NCBI RefSeq assembly: GCF_020010925.1 | Contig: NZ_JAGJBZ010000003.1 | Coordinates: 248,001 to 312,000 of the forward strand | DNA: 64,000 nucleotides | Reading direction: 5' to 3' | Source: Streptomyces griseiscabiei | GTDB taxonomy: Bacteria; Actinomycetota; Actinomycetes; Streptomycetales; Streptomycetaceae | Shown here: positions 1-7,695 of the stretch, one piece after another | How the letters are laid out: each line of letters opens with the position of its first letter | Position numbering within the stretch: the stretch's first letter is position 1 | Translations under genes and position numbers: made by a program | Notes under the pieces: generated by a model | Seen by the model: the letters and a program-made list of their open reading frames with translations, nothing else | Databases searched by the model: none | What the model was told of the DNA's origin: nothing

Positions 1-62
1 GGAGTGGGGCATGGACGGTTCCTTGGGTGGTGTCGTGAGATCGGTTGTGCTTGTGAGCGTGA

Positions 63-1739
63 TCAGCGTCGTCGCGCTTGAGGCTCCTGCGGGTGCGGAG
101 CGGTGGGGTGCTTGGCGGTGTGGTGCATCTTGGCTGCTTGGGCGCGTGAGCCGGGCGCGTGGCGTTCGCCGAGGCGGCGGATGCGCCAGGTCAGTGCTCG
201 GGCGGGGCTGTGGGCGTCGTCCAGCGTGCGCTGGTTGAGGGCCCGGTCGAGGAGCGCGGTCGCGTTGTGCCCGGCCGCTTCCGCCTCGGCGAGCACGGTG
301 GCCAGGGCGTCCCAGGCCGGGTCGGCCAGGATGCGCTCGGCCTGCTCGGGGACCGCCTCTCGGAGGTGGTGGGCGTAGCGGCGTTTGGTCTGCGTGCTGG
401 GTGCCCGGCTGGCGAGGCCGGCCAGGACCGGTCCGGTGACCTGCGCGTACGCGGCCCGCAGGTGGATGAGGGTCTGCTCGGCTGCCGCCTGCTGCTGGGC
501 GTGCTCTCGGGTGCGGTGCCAGTGCATCGCGTAGACGACCGCGGTGAGCGCGACGTCCAGCAGCATCGCCAGCCCGGCACCGTCGCCACGAGGTGCGGGG
601 TCCTTCCAGATTGCTTGGACGCTGCGGCGCAGGACGCGGGCGCTGGCGTGGTCGGCGGCGATGCGGGAGCGGGTGGCGCGCTCGAAGGCGACGGCGGCTC
701 GTTCGAGTTCTGCCCTCGCCGCGGCGGGGGCGGTGAGCGGGAGCAGGTCGAGTGCTCCGCCGAGCGCGGCCAGCTGGCCCTGGGCCACCGCGTCGTCGCT
801 GAGGGCCAGGTGGTGGGGGATGCGTTCGGTGGCAGCGGTGGCCTGGTGCCAGGGGCTGCCCGGACGGACAGCCACCGGTTCGGGGCCGGTGGCGACGAGG
901 CGTTGGCGGATCTTGGGCAGGGAGAGGTCGCCGGCGAGGGTGGACCCCGCGTAGAACACGGGCTCGCCCTTGTCGTTGGTGTCGCCGGGGAGGGCGAAGG
1001 TGCAGCCGAGCGTGTCGCCGGACGGGCCGAGTTTGAGGCGCACGGTCACCCCGGTCGCCTCCAGCAGGGCGAAGAACTCGGCCTCGGTGGAGGCGGCGCC
1101 CATCGCGCGGCGGACGCGCAGGCGCAGGATCTCGCGGGAGGTGGCGTCCTGGCCCAGGCGCTTGGCCTTGAAGTGCTCCTTGCTGGTGGGGCGCCTGGCG
1201 GCGGTGCCGTCGCCCGGCTTCAATCGCCTGAGCCCGTAGTCGACTTCGATCTGGCGGGCTTCCCTCTGCACGGCGCGGATGTCGTGGTCCCGCCGGGGGC
1301 GGCGGCCGTCCTGGCGTACGAGGGTGGCGGCGATGTGGATGTGGTCGTCGGCGTGGCGGACGGCCACCCAGCGGCAGGCTTCCTCGTCCCCGTCGGGGGC
1401 GATGCCGGCGGCGGCCACGATCCGGCGGGCGATGTCCGCCCACTGGGCGTCGGTGAGGATCGGGTCTTCAGGCGCGGCGCGGATGGGGCAGTGCCACACC
1501 GTGTATTTGGGTGCTTTGTCGCCCAGCATCTTCACGGGCTGGTCGAGCTGTGCGGCGAGCTGGGCCTCCACTTCCTTGGGGTCGCGGTGCGGGCTGCGGC
1601 CGGGGTCGGGGGCGAAGTCGTTCCAGGAGGCCACCAGGTGTGGGTCGATGTGCTCGTTGGCCCGGCCCTTGCCGAAGAGGTAGCCGATGGTGCGGCGCGT
1701 GGCCTGTGGCCCCTTGCCGAGGATGATCTTCGGGATCAA
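63..1739 (-). CDS. Relaxase / mobilization nuclease (MOBP-like)
   Basis: A 558-aa DNA relaxase, expected to nick the origin of transfer and lead the cut strand into a recipient. The N-terminal third carries the diagnostic metal-binding motif HADDHIH at residues 129-135. Tyr20, in a short motif near the N-terminus (TIGYLF), is the likely nicking tyrosine. The remaining two thirds are Arg/Ala-rich and helical, with no recognisable primase or helicase motif. The start lies 4 bp after the stop of the MobC-like gene on the same strand, so the two are probably one mobilization operon. No coupling protein or type IV secretion gene is visible, so the element may be mobilizable rather than self-transmissible. 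The left part of the element may lie outside the window. Confidence 0.85.
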   Translation of the reverse strand: MIPKIILGKGPQATRRTIGYLFGKGRANEHIDPHLVASWNDFAPDPGRSPHRDPKEVEAQLAAQLDQPVKMLGDKAPKYTVWHCPIRAAPEDPILTDAQWADIARRIVAAAGIAPDGDEEACRWVAVRHADDHIHIAATLVRQDGRRPRRDHDIRAVQREARQIEVDYGLRRLKPGDGTAARRPTSKEHFKAKRLGQDATSREILRLRVRRAMGAASTEAEFFALLEATGVTVRLKLGPSGDTLGCTFALPGDTNDKGEPVFYAGSTLAGDLSLPKIRQRLVATGPEPVAVRPGSPWHQATAATERIPHHLALSDDAVAQGQLAALGGALDLLPLTAPAAARAELERAAVAFERATRSRIAADHASARVLRRSVQAIWKDPAPRGDGAGLAMLLDVALTAVVYAMHWHRTREHAQQQAAAEQTLIHLRAAYAQVTGPVLAGLASRAPSTQTKRRYAHHLREAVPEQAERILADPAWDALATVLAEAEAAGHNATALLDRALNQRTLDDAHSPARALTWRIRRLGERHAPGSRAQAAKMHHTAKHPTAPHPQEPQARRR

Positions 1740-1743
1740 TGGC

Positions 1744-2346
1744 TCACCGCCCGTCTGTGATGCGGGCGACGGCGGTGTCCAACTCGGTGATGGACGCCTC
1801 GACGCGGTCCAGGAGCCGTTGGACGGTGTGGGGGTGGGGCAGGGCGCCGTCCATGTTGAGGTGCCGGGTGAGCTGGTTGAGATTGCTGCCGACTTTGCCG
1901 AGCTGCCCGTTGGCGGCCATCAGCGCCTTCACCAGAGCACGGTAGTCGGCGACGGCGGCGGTGGGATCGTCGGCGCGGGCGGCGGCGAGCGCGCATTCGG
2001 CCACGTAACCGCCGGGGTTCATGCGGCTGAGGGCAGCGGCGTACTGCACGAGGGCGATCTCGTCGTCGTTGTAGCGGGGATGGATGCGGCGCTTGCGCAG
2101 TTGCTTGTCACGCAGGCGGCGACGCGGTGCGGAGTGCTGCGGCACGTTCGACGACGAGTCGCTACCCCCTGTCCCGGTCGGCTCCCCCGGGCCGACCGAC
2201 TCCGGCGCCCCTGCGCCGGATGCCTCCGCCTCCCCCGGGGCGGGGGCCCGGTAAGGACTCCTTACCGGACAACTTGCTCCGGCTGAGGCCGGCGTTGTCC
2301 TCGCCTCCTGGTGGGTGGCGTGGCGTTCATGGTGTTCGTCGTGCAC
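1744..2346 (-). CDS. mobC: MobC-like relaxosome accessory protein
   Basis: A 200-aa plasmid mobilization relaxosome protein. The N-terminal ~70 residues are low-complexity (Pro/Gly/Ser). A basic stretch follows (RRRLRDKQLRKRR, residues 75-87), then a conserved helical domain with the family signature VGSNLNQLTRHLN at residues 152-164. MobC proteins bind oriT and help the relaxase open it. The gene sits directly upstream of the relaxase, 4 bp apart and on the same strand. Its promoter side faces the GGTCCC repeat field, which is where an oriT would be expected. The exact start is uncertain because the N-terminus is low-complexity. Confidence 0.8.
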   Translation of the reverse strand: MHDEHHERHATHQEARTTPASAGASCPVRSPYRAPAPGEAEASGAGAPESVGPGEPTGTGGSDSSSNVPQHSAPRRRLRDKQLRKRRIHPRYNDDEIALVQYAAALSRMNPGGYVAECALAAARADDPTAAVADYRALVKALMAANGQLGKVGSNLNQLTRHLNMDGALPHPHTVQRLLDRVEASITELDTAVARITDGR

Positions 2347-2513
2347 GTGTATATCTCCGTTGCGTGTTCGTGTCGGGCGGTCGAGCTGTGGAGGGGCCGG
2401 TCGACGATGGCTGCGGGCGACAGCTGCGACGGCTCGACTGTCGCGGGACGAGATCCGGGTGGGCTGTTGAGGTGGAGCTGGCGGGCGCGAGCTTCGGATG
2501 AACGGACGCGGCG

Positions 2514-2926
2514 GGGACCGGTCCCGAAATGCCGTGCCGCACGGTCCCCGTGCGGCTGGGGACCGTGGACGCGATGCTCCTCGGGGACCGGTCCCCGTGA
2601 CACGTCGTCAGGGGGACCGTCCCGCTAGGACGCACGGTCCCCGTCCCCGACGGTGCGAACCGGTGCGAACCGGTCCCCGTCGCCCGGGTGGATCCGGGGA
2701 CCGGCCATCAGCCCTCTGAGCTGCAGCTTCCGAGGAGCATCGGTCCCCTCTCGGTCCCCGGCGGGCCGTCGTCGCGGTCCCCGGGACACGGTCCCCACGC
2801 AGTACATTCACGACGGTCCCGCCCGGGACGGTCCCCACGAAGAGAAGGCGTGATCGCGGGGACCGTCGGTCCCCGATCCTCGGTCCCTGATTTCCAGCAC
2901 CCCGGTCCCCGGGACCGGGCGGTGGC
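2514..2926. repeat. Dense GGTCCC/GGGACC hexamer field, candidate oriT or replication/transfer locus
   Basis: I count 21 exact copies of GGTCCC (14) or its complement GGGACC (7) in about 410 bp. They are mostly extended to GGTCCCCG, and some are paired into perfect palindromes (GGGACCGGTCCC at 2514-2525 and 2584-2595; GGTCCCCGGGACC at 2914-2926). No convincing reading frame crosses the region. It lies upstream of mobC and downstream of the zinc-finger gene, both on the minus strand. It could be an oriT, a cis-acting transfer locus, a replication origin or a partition-like site. The function is inferred from position and repetition only. Confidence 0.6.
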
Positions 2927-2966
2927 AGGACCGTGCAGCCGTGATGGGGAGCCGGACCAGGCTCCG

Positions 2967-3656
2967 TCACGCGACCCGCCGGCGATCGAGTCGGGCAGTG
3001 GCGAGATCAATGCGCGACGGATGCGGAGTCGCACGTACGGCATTTCCTCTCGCAGCGCCTTCGGGACTCGCCCGTCGTTGACGGCATGGTGCGCCCACAG
3101 GCGCGTAGCACCACTCGCACCGGACGCTCAGTGTGTCGGGGACACCCTCGGCGACGGCGGCCTCGCGCGCGGCGCGGGTCGGCCGGTAGCGGGCCAACTC
3201 AGCGCGCACTGTCGGCGGGATACACGACCCGATCTCACGCAGACGTCCCTCGATGTCGCGGCGAGAGCCACTGCTGGTGATCTGCCGGTGCGTCGAAGGG
3301 GCGGCGGCCCCGACGGCGACCGCGCGCCGCGCGTGGAGCAACTCGGCTCGCCAGGCGACCGGATCGTCCGGGTCGGCAGCCGGCGTGGGGTCGGTGTGCC
3401 GGTCGAGGCGGGCACGTCGGTGGGCCCGCCATGTGCGGGCGACGTCCACGGGGAGGATCGGGTACGGCGAGTCCAGGACGTGATTCCGTACCGCCTCGCG
3501 GACGTCCCAGCCGTGGTCGGTGGCGAACGGCACGTCGCCGAGCAGTTCCTGCCACTGGGCGATCTGGTCACGGGCTTCGTCCGTGCCGCTGCGGATGGTG
3601 CGGGGGTCGAGGCGGCCGATGTAGGCCAGGACGGCGGCTACTTCGCGTCGGTCCAA
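2967..3656 (-). CDS. Zinc-finger hypothetical protein of an integrative element
   Basis: A 229-aa protein of unknown function. A C-terminal zinc-binding motif is visible: Cys180, Cys183, Cys191 and His212 in the pattern C-x2-C-x7-C-x20-H. This matches the small Cys3His finger common in actinophage and integrative-element proteins (C..C....G.PC...H..R). The upstream 170 residues are helical and Arg-rich, without a recognised domain. The start lies 7 bp after the stop of the upstream HTH protein, so the two are probably co-transcribed. Nucleic-acid binding is likely, but no more specific role can be read. Confidence 0.65.
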   Translation of the reverse strand: MDRREVAAVLAYIGRLDPRTIRSGTDEARDQIAQWQELLGDVPFATDHGWDVREAVRNHVLDSPYPILPVDVARTWRAHRRARLDRHTDPTPAADPDDPVAWRAELLHARRAVAVGAAAPSTHRQITSSGSRRDIEGRLREIGSCIPPTVRAELARYRPTRAAREAAVAEGVPDTLSVRCEWCYAPVGAPCRQRRASPEGAARGNAVRATPHPSRIDLATARLDRRRVA

Positions 3657-3663
3657 GGGCGGG

Positions 3664-4488
3664 TTACTCCGATCCGGTCGGTTCGTCGAGGGCGGCGAGG
3701 AGGGCGGCCATGTGCGCCTCGGAGCGCGTCATGCCGGCGGTGGGGGCGGCATCGGATGTGCCGCCGGGCACCGCGTAGAGGTTCGGGCGGCCTGGAGCGG
3801 GGGCGCGCTCGCGGGTGATCCAGGCGCGCCAGTCGGCGGCCCAGGCGGCTGCGGTACGGGGCGGGTAGGTCGCCCGGTAGGTTCTCCACTTCTCGTGGGC
3901 GGTCTGCAGGGCCGGCTCGCCGAGGCGGTCGAGGTGGCCGTGCTGCTGGAGCCAGGCCCGAGCGCTGTCGTCGATCTGCCACTGGTCGGCGGTGACGTGC
4001 TGAGCAGAGCTGCTGCTCTTACCGTTCACCTTCGGTTCTCTACCGTTCTGGGGGTCGGATTCCGTGCCCCCGCCGGGTCGGATTCCGTACCCTCCCGGGG
4101 TCGGATTCCGCTCCCCGGGGTCGGGTTCCGGCCCCCGCGTGGCGGGGCCGACAGGGTCGGATTCCGACCCCTCGCGGGCCGGATTCCGGTCCCCCTCGAC
4201 GCTCTGTTCGGCGAGGAACCGAGCGGCGCGCGGGAGGTGGTAGTACGTCTCTCCGCGTGGCCCTTTCCGATCGGCGAGCTGGACCAGCTCGCCGTCGGCG
4301 ACCAACTTGGCCAGGGCGTCACGTACGGCGGTACGGGAGGCGTTCGCCCGCTTCATGAGGGTGGGCACGGATGCGTACGCGATGCAGCGTCCGTCGAGGC
4401 AGCGGTCGGCGATCAACGCGAGCACCATGCGGGCGGTGCCCTTGCTTCGGCTGTGGTCCCACACCCACTCGCGGGCGTCGTAGCTCAT
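3664..4488 (-). CDS. Winged-helix replication-initiator-like protein
   Basis: A 274-aa protein. The N-terminal ~90 residues look like a winged-helix domain (WVWDHSRSKGTARMVLALIADRC, then VPTLMKRANASRTAVRDALAKL), as in replication-organizer proteins of phages and integrative elements. The middle segment (about residues 98-150) is a repetitive Gly/Pro/Asp linker encoded by six degenerate iterons. The C-terminal domain is a short helical region (ARAWLQQHGHLDRLGE, EKWRTYRATYPPRT). An initiator with iterons inside its own gene is a plausible arrangement. A transcriptional-regulator role cannot be excluded. Confidence 0.55.
   Translation of the reverse strand: MSYDAREWVWDHSRSKGTARMVLALIADRCLDGRCIAYASVPTLMKRANASRTAVRDALAKLVADGELVQLADRKGPRGETYYHLPRAARFLAEQSVEGDRNPAREGSESDPVGPATRGPEPDPGERNPTPGGYGIRPGGGTESDPQNGREPKVNGKSSSSAQHVTADQWQIDDSARAWLQQHGHLDRLGEPALQTAHEKWRTYRATYPPRTAAAWAADWRAWITRERAPAPGRPNLYAVPGGTSDAAPTAGMTRSEAHMAALLAALDEPTGSE
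4054..4188. repeat. Six degenerate iterons inside the initiator-like gene
   Basis: The core GTCGGATTCCG, or a one-base variant, occurs at 4054-4064, 4077-4087, 4100-4110, 4120-4130, 4156-4166 and 4178-4188. Spacings are 23, 23, 20, 36 and 22 bp, so most copies sit about two helical turns apart on the same face. They encode the low-complexity linker of the overlapping protein. Helical phasing inside an initiator-type gene suggests replication iterons. Confidence 0.55.
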
Positions 4489-4937
4489 GGGGCGGCGGCT
4501 CCTAGGTCGGGGCGGGCAGGGGGCGCGGGCCCGTGTCAGGCCGTGCGCGGTGGGGAGGGGGCGACGCGGCCTCGCCCCGGAGGGCCGAGGGACTGCCGGG
4601 AGGAAGGCTGGTGGCTTCGCCTGGCCAAGACAGCCACATCGACGCCGCAGAAGTCCAGCATTCCGCCGAGAAATCAGACAGCTGACGGCGAACGCTCACT
4701 CCGAGGCATTCCGAAAATGGTAATCCCAGAATGGCCGTTGCCGAAATCGGTTGCCCATGAGGGCGAGCCAGAAGGATCACATCGGGAAGCCGTTGACCTC
4801 CGTCGGGGCGCAAGCTACAACACAACACCCCACGTCAAAGCACCTGTCCGGCGACCCCAGTCGCCCCTCGCCCGATGCCCCGGATCTACGTGCGACGGCC
4901 CCTCCCGTCGTGCGGCCGGGCGAAACATAGCCGACGA
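4489..4937. other. Divergent intergenic region of the mobile element
   Basis: About 450 bp lie between the initiator-like gene (minus) and the XRE repressor (plus). The stretch around 4630-4800 is visibly less GC-rich than its surroundings. No frame has plausible codon usage. It should hold the divergent promoters and possibly an origin, but I see no specific repeated operator here. Confidence 0.4.
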
Positions 4938-4960
4938 TCGCCGGTTAACCAAACCGGCGA
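4938..4960. promoter_or_regulatory. Perfect inverted repeat at the XRE gene start (probable operator)
   Basis: Two 9-bp arms, TCGCCGGTT and AACCGGCGA, flank the 5-bp spacer AACCA. The repeat ends exactly one base before the first possible ATG (4961). Its size and position fit a self-binding site of the XRE repressor that follows. Confidence 0.5.
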
Positions 4961-5239
4961 ATGCGAGTTACCAATGGAGCCATGGCAGCACGATCCCTGG
5001 AAATCGGTCCGGCCGGAATAAGGACCGCCCGCACCATCGAAATCCTCCGCACCGAACGCGGTCTCGCCCAACGTGAGCTGGCCGCTCGCGTCACCGCCCT
5101 CGGCCGCCCGATGTCCAACACGATGCTGTCCCGCATCGAACGCGCCCAACGCCGATGCGACATCGACGACCTCGTCGCCCTGGCCCAGGCCCTCCGCGTC
5201 TCGCCGCTGGCTCTCCTCACAGGGAGCCGGTCCTACTAG
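4961..5239 (+). CDS. XRE-family HTH repressor
   Basis: A 92-aa protein with one Cro/C1-type helix-turn-helix: TIEILRTERGLAQRELAARV, then MLSRIERAQRRCDIDDLVALAQALRVSPLALL. It is probably the element's maintenance repressor controlling excision and integration. Two ATGs are possible, 4961 and 4982. The first directly follows a 23-bp inverted repeat and would give a nearly leaderless message. The second has only a poorly spaced GGAG. The gene is divergent from the initiator-like gene and lies upstream of the 8-bp repeat array and the xis-int pair. Confidence 0.8.
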   Translation: MRVTNGAMAARSLEIGPAGIRTARTIEILRTERGLAQRELAARVTALGRPMSNTMLSRIERAQRRCDIDDLVALAQALRVSPLALLTGSRSY

Positions 5240-5273
5240 GCCGCCCACCTCGGACCGAACCGGATCGTTGCTG

Positions 5274-5380
5274 CCCCGACGCCCCGACGCCCCGACGCCC
5301 CGACGCCCCGACGCCCCGACGCCCCGACGCCCCGACGCCCCGACGCCCCGACGCCCGGACGCCCGGACGCCCGGACGCCG
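5274..5380. repeat. 8-bp tandem repeat array (CCCCGACG)n
   Basis: About 13 head-to-tail copies of an 8-bp unit. The first nine or so read CCCCGACG and the last few CCCGGACG. The array lies between the XRE repressor and the excisionase. Because 8 is not a multiple of 3, an array this long is unlikely to be coding. It is too regular and too short-unit for a CRISPR array. It could be a slippage-prone spacer or a cluster of binding sites controlling xis-int. Confidence 0.8.
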
Positions 5381-5469
5381 CAGAGCAAAGGACCCACCGC
5401 CCTTGCACCACCTCGCAATACCCCCTGGCCTCGACCACTCCCAGCGCACCGAGCCGGAGGTGAACGCCG

Positions 5470-5682
5470 ATGCCTGACCGCCTCCTGACCGTCGCCGAGG
5501 CCGGCGAACTGCTCGGCACGGGCGAGCGCTTCGTCCGCCGCCTCATCGCCGAACGCCGCATCCGCTATGTCAAACTCGGCCGCCCGGTCCGCATCCCCGA
5601 GAGCGCGATCACCGAGTACGTCGAGGCGCGCACCGTCGAGCCGGTCCGCCGCGTCCGCGTCCGCTACGGGAAGGCGGCTTGA
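5470..5682 (+). CDS. xis: Excisionase / MerR-like DNA-binding protein
   Basis: A 70-aa protein of the excisionase helix-turn-helix class: LLTVAEAGELLGTGERFVRRLIAERRI, then VKLGRPVRIPESAITEYVEAR. Such proteins bind arm sites of the attachment region and steer the integrase towards excision. The stop overlaps the integrase start (TGATG at 5680-5684), so the two are translationally coupled. GGAGG lies upstream of the ATG. Confidence 0.85.
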   Translation: MPDRLLTVAEAGELLGTGERFVRRLIAERRIRYVKLGRPVRIPESAITEYVEARTVEPVRRVRVRYGKAA

Positions 5683-6833
5683 TGGCAGGGCGCAAGCCAC
5701 AGCGGCGGCGCGAGTTCGGAACGACGCGGAAGCTGTCGTCCGGCCGCTGGCAGGCCCGCTACGTCGGCCCCGACAGCCGGCGATACACCGCGCCGGAGAC
5801 GTTCGACACCAAGACCGACGCGCAGGAGTGGCTCAACCTCACCCGCGCCGACATCGAGCGCGACCACTGGCGCGACCCCGACGCCGGAGCCGTGAACTTC
5901 GAGAAGTACGCAGTCCGTTGGATGGAGGAACGGGGCCTGGCTCCTACCACCCTCGACCGCTATGACGGCCTCCTCCGCCTCCACATCCTGCCGGCCTTCG
6001 GGGGCAGGAACCTGGACGAGGTCACCTCGCCCTCGGTCCGCACGTGGCGCGCCGAACGCCTCAAGGCGACCGGCGCCACCACCGTCGCCAAGTCGTACCG
6101 CCTCCTGAAGGCGATCCTGCAGACGGCGGTCGACGACGAACTCCTGCGCACCAACCCGTGCCGGATCAAGGGGGCAGGCAAGGAGGAGGCGGACGAGCGT
6201 CCCACCGCGACCATCGAGCAGGTCTTCGACCTCGCCGACGCCATGGGTCCGCGCTGGCGCCTCATGGTCCTGCTCGGCGCCTTCGCCTCCCTCCGCCCGG
6301 AGGAACTGGCCGAACTGCGCCGTCGCAGTGTCGATCTCGACGAATGCTCCCTGCGGATCACGCTCGCCTCCCCCGAGCTGACCAACGGCAGGCGTGTCAC
6401 CGGCGACCCCAAGACCCGGGCGGGCAAACGCACCGTGTACCTGCCCGACTTCATGCTCCCGGAGTTGCGTCGCCACCTTCAGTGGTTCGCCGAGAAGGAG
6501 CGCGACGGCCTCCTCTTCGTCGGCGAGAAGGGCGCTCCCTTCCGCCGCTCGACCTTCGGTCGCAAGTGGCGCAAGGCGAGGACCAAGGTCGGCATGCCGG
6601 AGAACTTCCGCTTCTACGACCTCCGCCACACCGGCAACACGTTGGCCGCCGACACTGGTGCCAAGCTGAAGGACCTCATGGTCCGCGCCGGCCAGTCGTC
6701 GGAGCGTGCCCAGCTGATCTATCAGCACTCGACGGCGAAGCACCAGCGAAAGTTGGCCCACGGTATCGACGTGGAGGTGCGCCAGCAGTTGCGCGAGTCG
6801 AGTGCGGCGCGGCAGCAAGCACGCGAGGCGTAG
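5682..6833 (+). CDS. int: Tyrosine site-specific integrase
   Basis: A 383-aa tyrosine recombinase of the actinobacterial phage/integrative-element class. The arm-binding region is around residues 12-65, the core-binding SAM-like domain around 70-165, and the catalytic domain around 175-355. Catalytic residues visible are Arg205 (ASLRPEEL), Arg315 (DLRHTGN) and the nucleophile Tyr347 (IYQHST). Two positions usually occupied by histidine are Tyr312 and Gln338. The ATG at 5682 is preferred because it forms a TGATG overlap with xis. No tRNA gene lies beside it, so the attachment site is not evident. Confidence 0.9.
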   Translation: MAGRKPQRRREFGTTRKLSSGRWQARYVGPDSRRYTAPETFDTKTDAQEWLNLTRADIERDHWRDPDAGAVNFEKYAVRWMEERGLAPTTLDRYDGLLRLHILPAFGGRNLDEVTSPSVRTWRAERLKATGATTVAKSYRLLKAILQTAVDDELLRTNPCRIKGAGKEEADERPTATIEQVFDLADAMGPRWRLMVLLGAFASLRPEELAELRRRSVDLDECSLRITLASPELTNGRRVTGDPKTRAGKRTVYLPDFMLPELRRHLQWFAEKERDGLLFVGEKGAPFRRSTFGRKWRKARTKVGMPENFRFYDLRHTGNTLAADTGAKLKDLMVRAGQSSERAQLIYQHSTAKHQRKLAHGIDVEVRQQLRESSAARQQAREA

Positions 6834-6993
6834 ACCGTCGGCATCCTGCAGGCGATCCGTGAGTGGGTCGGCAAGCGCGGCGTCCCGGTCCGCCATCGTG
6901 CCGTCGCTGTCGGCTGCTACGTCACCGCCGCGGTTTCGAGGCGCTGCGACCGCCGGGGCCACCGTAGCCGAGCTGTTCACTCGGTGAGCCTTT

Positions 6994-7470
6994 TCAGCGT
7001 TGCCTCTCCAGGGTGAGGACGGCCTTGGTGATGACGGTCATGCGGTTGGGGCTGATGCGGGCCCTGCGGTAGATCTGCCAGGACTTCAGCCGTGCCATGC
7101 CGCGTTCGACGGGACCTCGGCGCCGGCGAGGGCGCGGTTGACGGTGTGCTGTGTGGGGGTGAGTTCGCCTCCGGGTGGTCGTTTGAGGCCGGTCGTGACC
7201 CAGGGGCCAGCGCCCTGGTAGGAACGGTCGGCCAGGATGGGGACTCCCTGTGGCTCGCAGATCTGGCTGATCCGGTGGCCGCGGGCCGCGGTCAGGTCAT
7301 GGGTGCGGCCCGACAGCGCGGGCGAGATCCACAGCAGCACCGTCGGCGAGCATCCGCATGGCGGCGGGCGGTGATGTGGTTTCGGTGGCGGCGGGGGCTG
7401 CGTTGCGAGGGCCGTTGCCCAGGCCCGGTGGGGTCGGTGGCCAGATCGTCCGCCTTCCGGTGTCGACATG
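6994..7470 (-). pseudogene. Decayed IS5-family (DDE) transposase
   Basis: Minus-strand fragments match the C-terminal half of IS5-type DDE transposases: LWISPALSGRTHDLTAARGH and GVPILADRSYQGAGPWVTTG. After a frame change near 7110 comes a typical C-terminal end (ERGMARLKSWQIYRRARISP, then VLTLERQR and a stop at 6994). The N-terminal half is missing and at least one frameshift is present, so it cannot be active. It separates the integrase from the stress island. Confidence 0.75.
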
Positions 7471-7695
7471 CGGAGAGGCCGTGAGAAAAGGGTGAGGCCC
7501 GACGTGTGAGCGCAGGCCTGGCCTACCCACGTCGGTGCTGATGCGTCCCGTGGGGCGGCACCAGCACACCTCAGGGCAGTTTCCGCAGCTCGAAGGGGTT
7601 GGGTGGCAGGCGATCAGGCCGCAACTTCCACTTTGACTCACAGGCGACCTGTTCGAATGCCGGCTGACCCGCACGCTGACCCCGGGCGCCCGCGG
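7471..7695. other. Intergenic remnant without a recognised gene
   Basis: This stretch, between the transposase remnant and the regulator stop, shows no frame with convincing codon usage. It probably belongs to the decayed insertion. Confidence 0.3.

Noticed and set aside
159..1760. 533-aa plus-strand open frame
   Set aside because: Antisense to the relaxase; Gly/Val-rich shadow typical of high-GC DNA. The minus-strand frame carries the HADDHIH motif.
2514..2926. CRISPR or rRNA-like structure
   Set aside because: Hexamers are irregularly spaced in both orientations with no spacer-repeat periodicity.
5274..5380. CRISPR array
   Set aside because: 8-bp head-to-tail units without spacers, and no cas genes.
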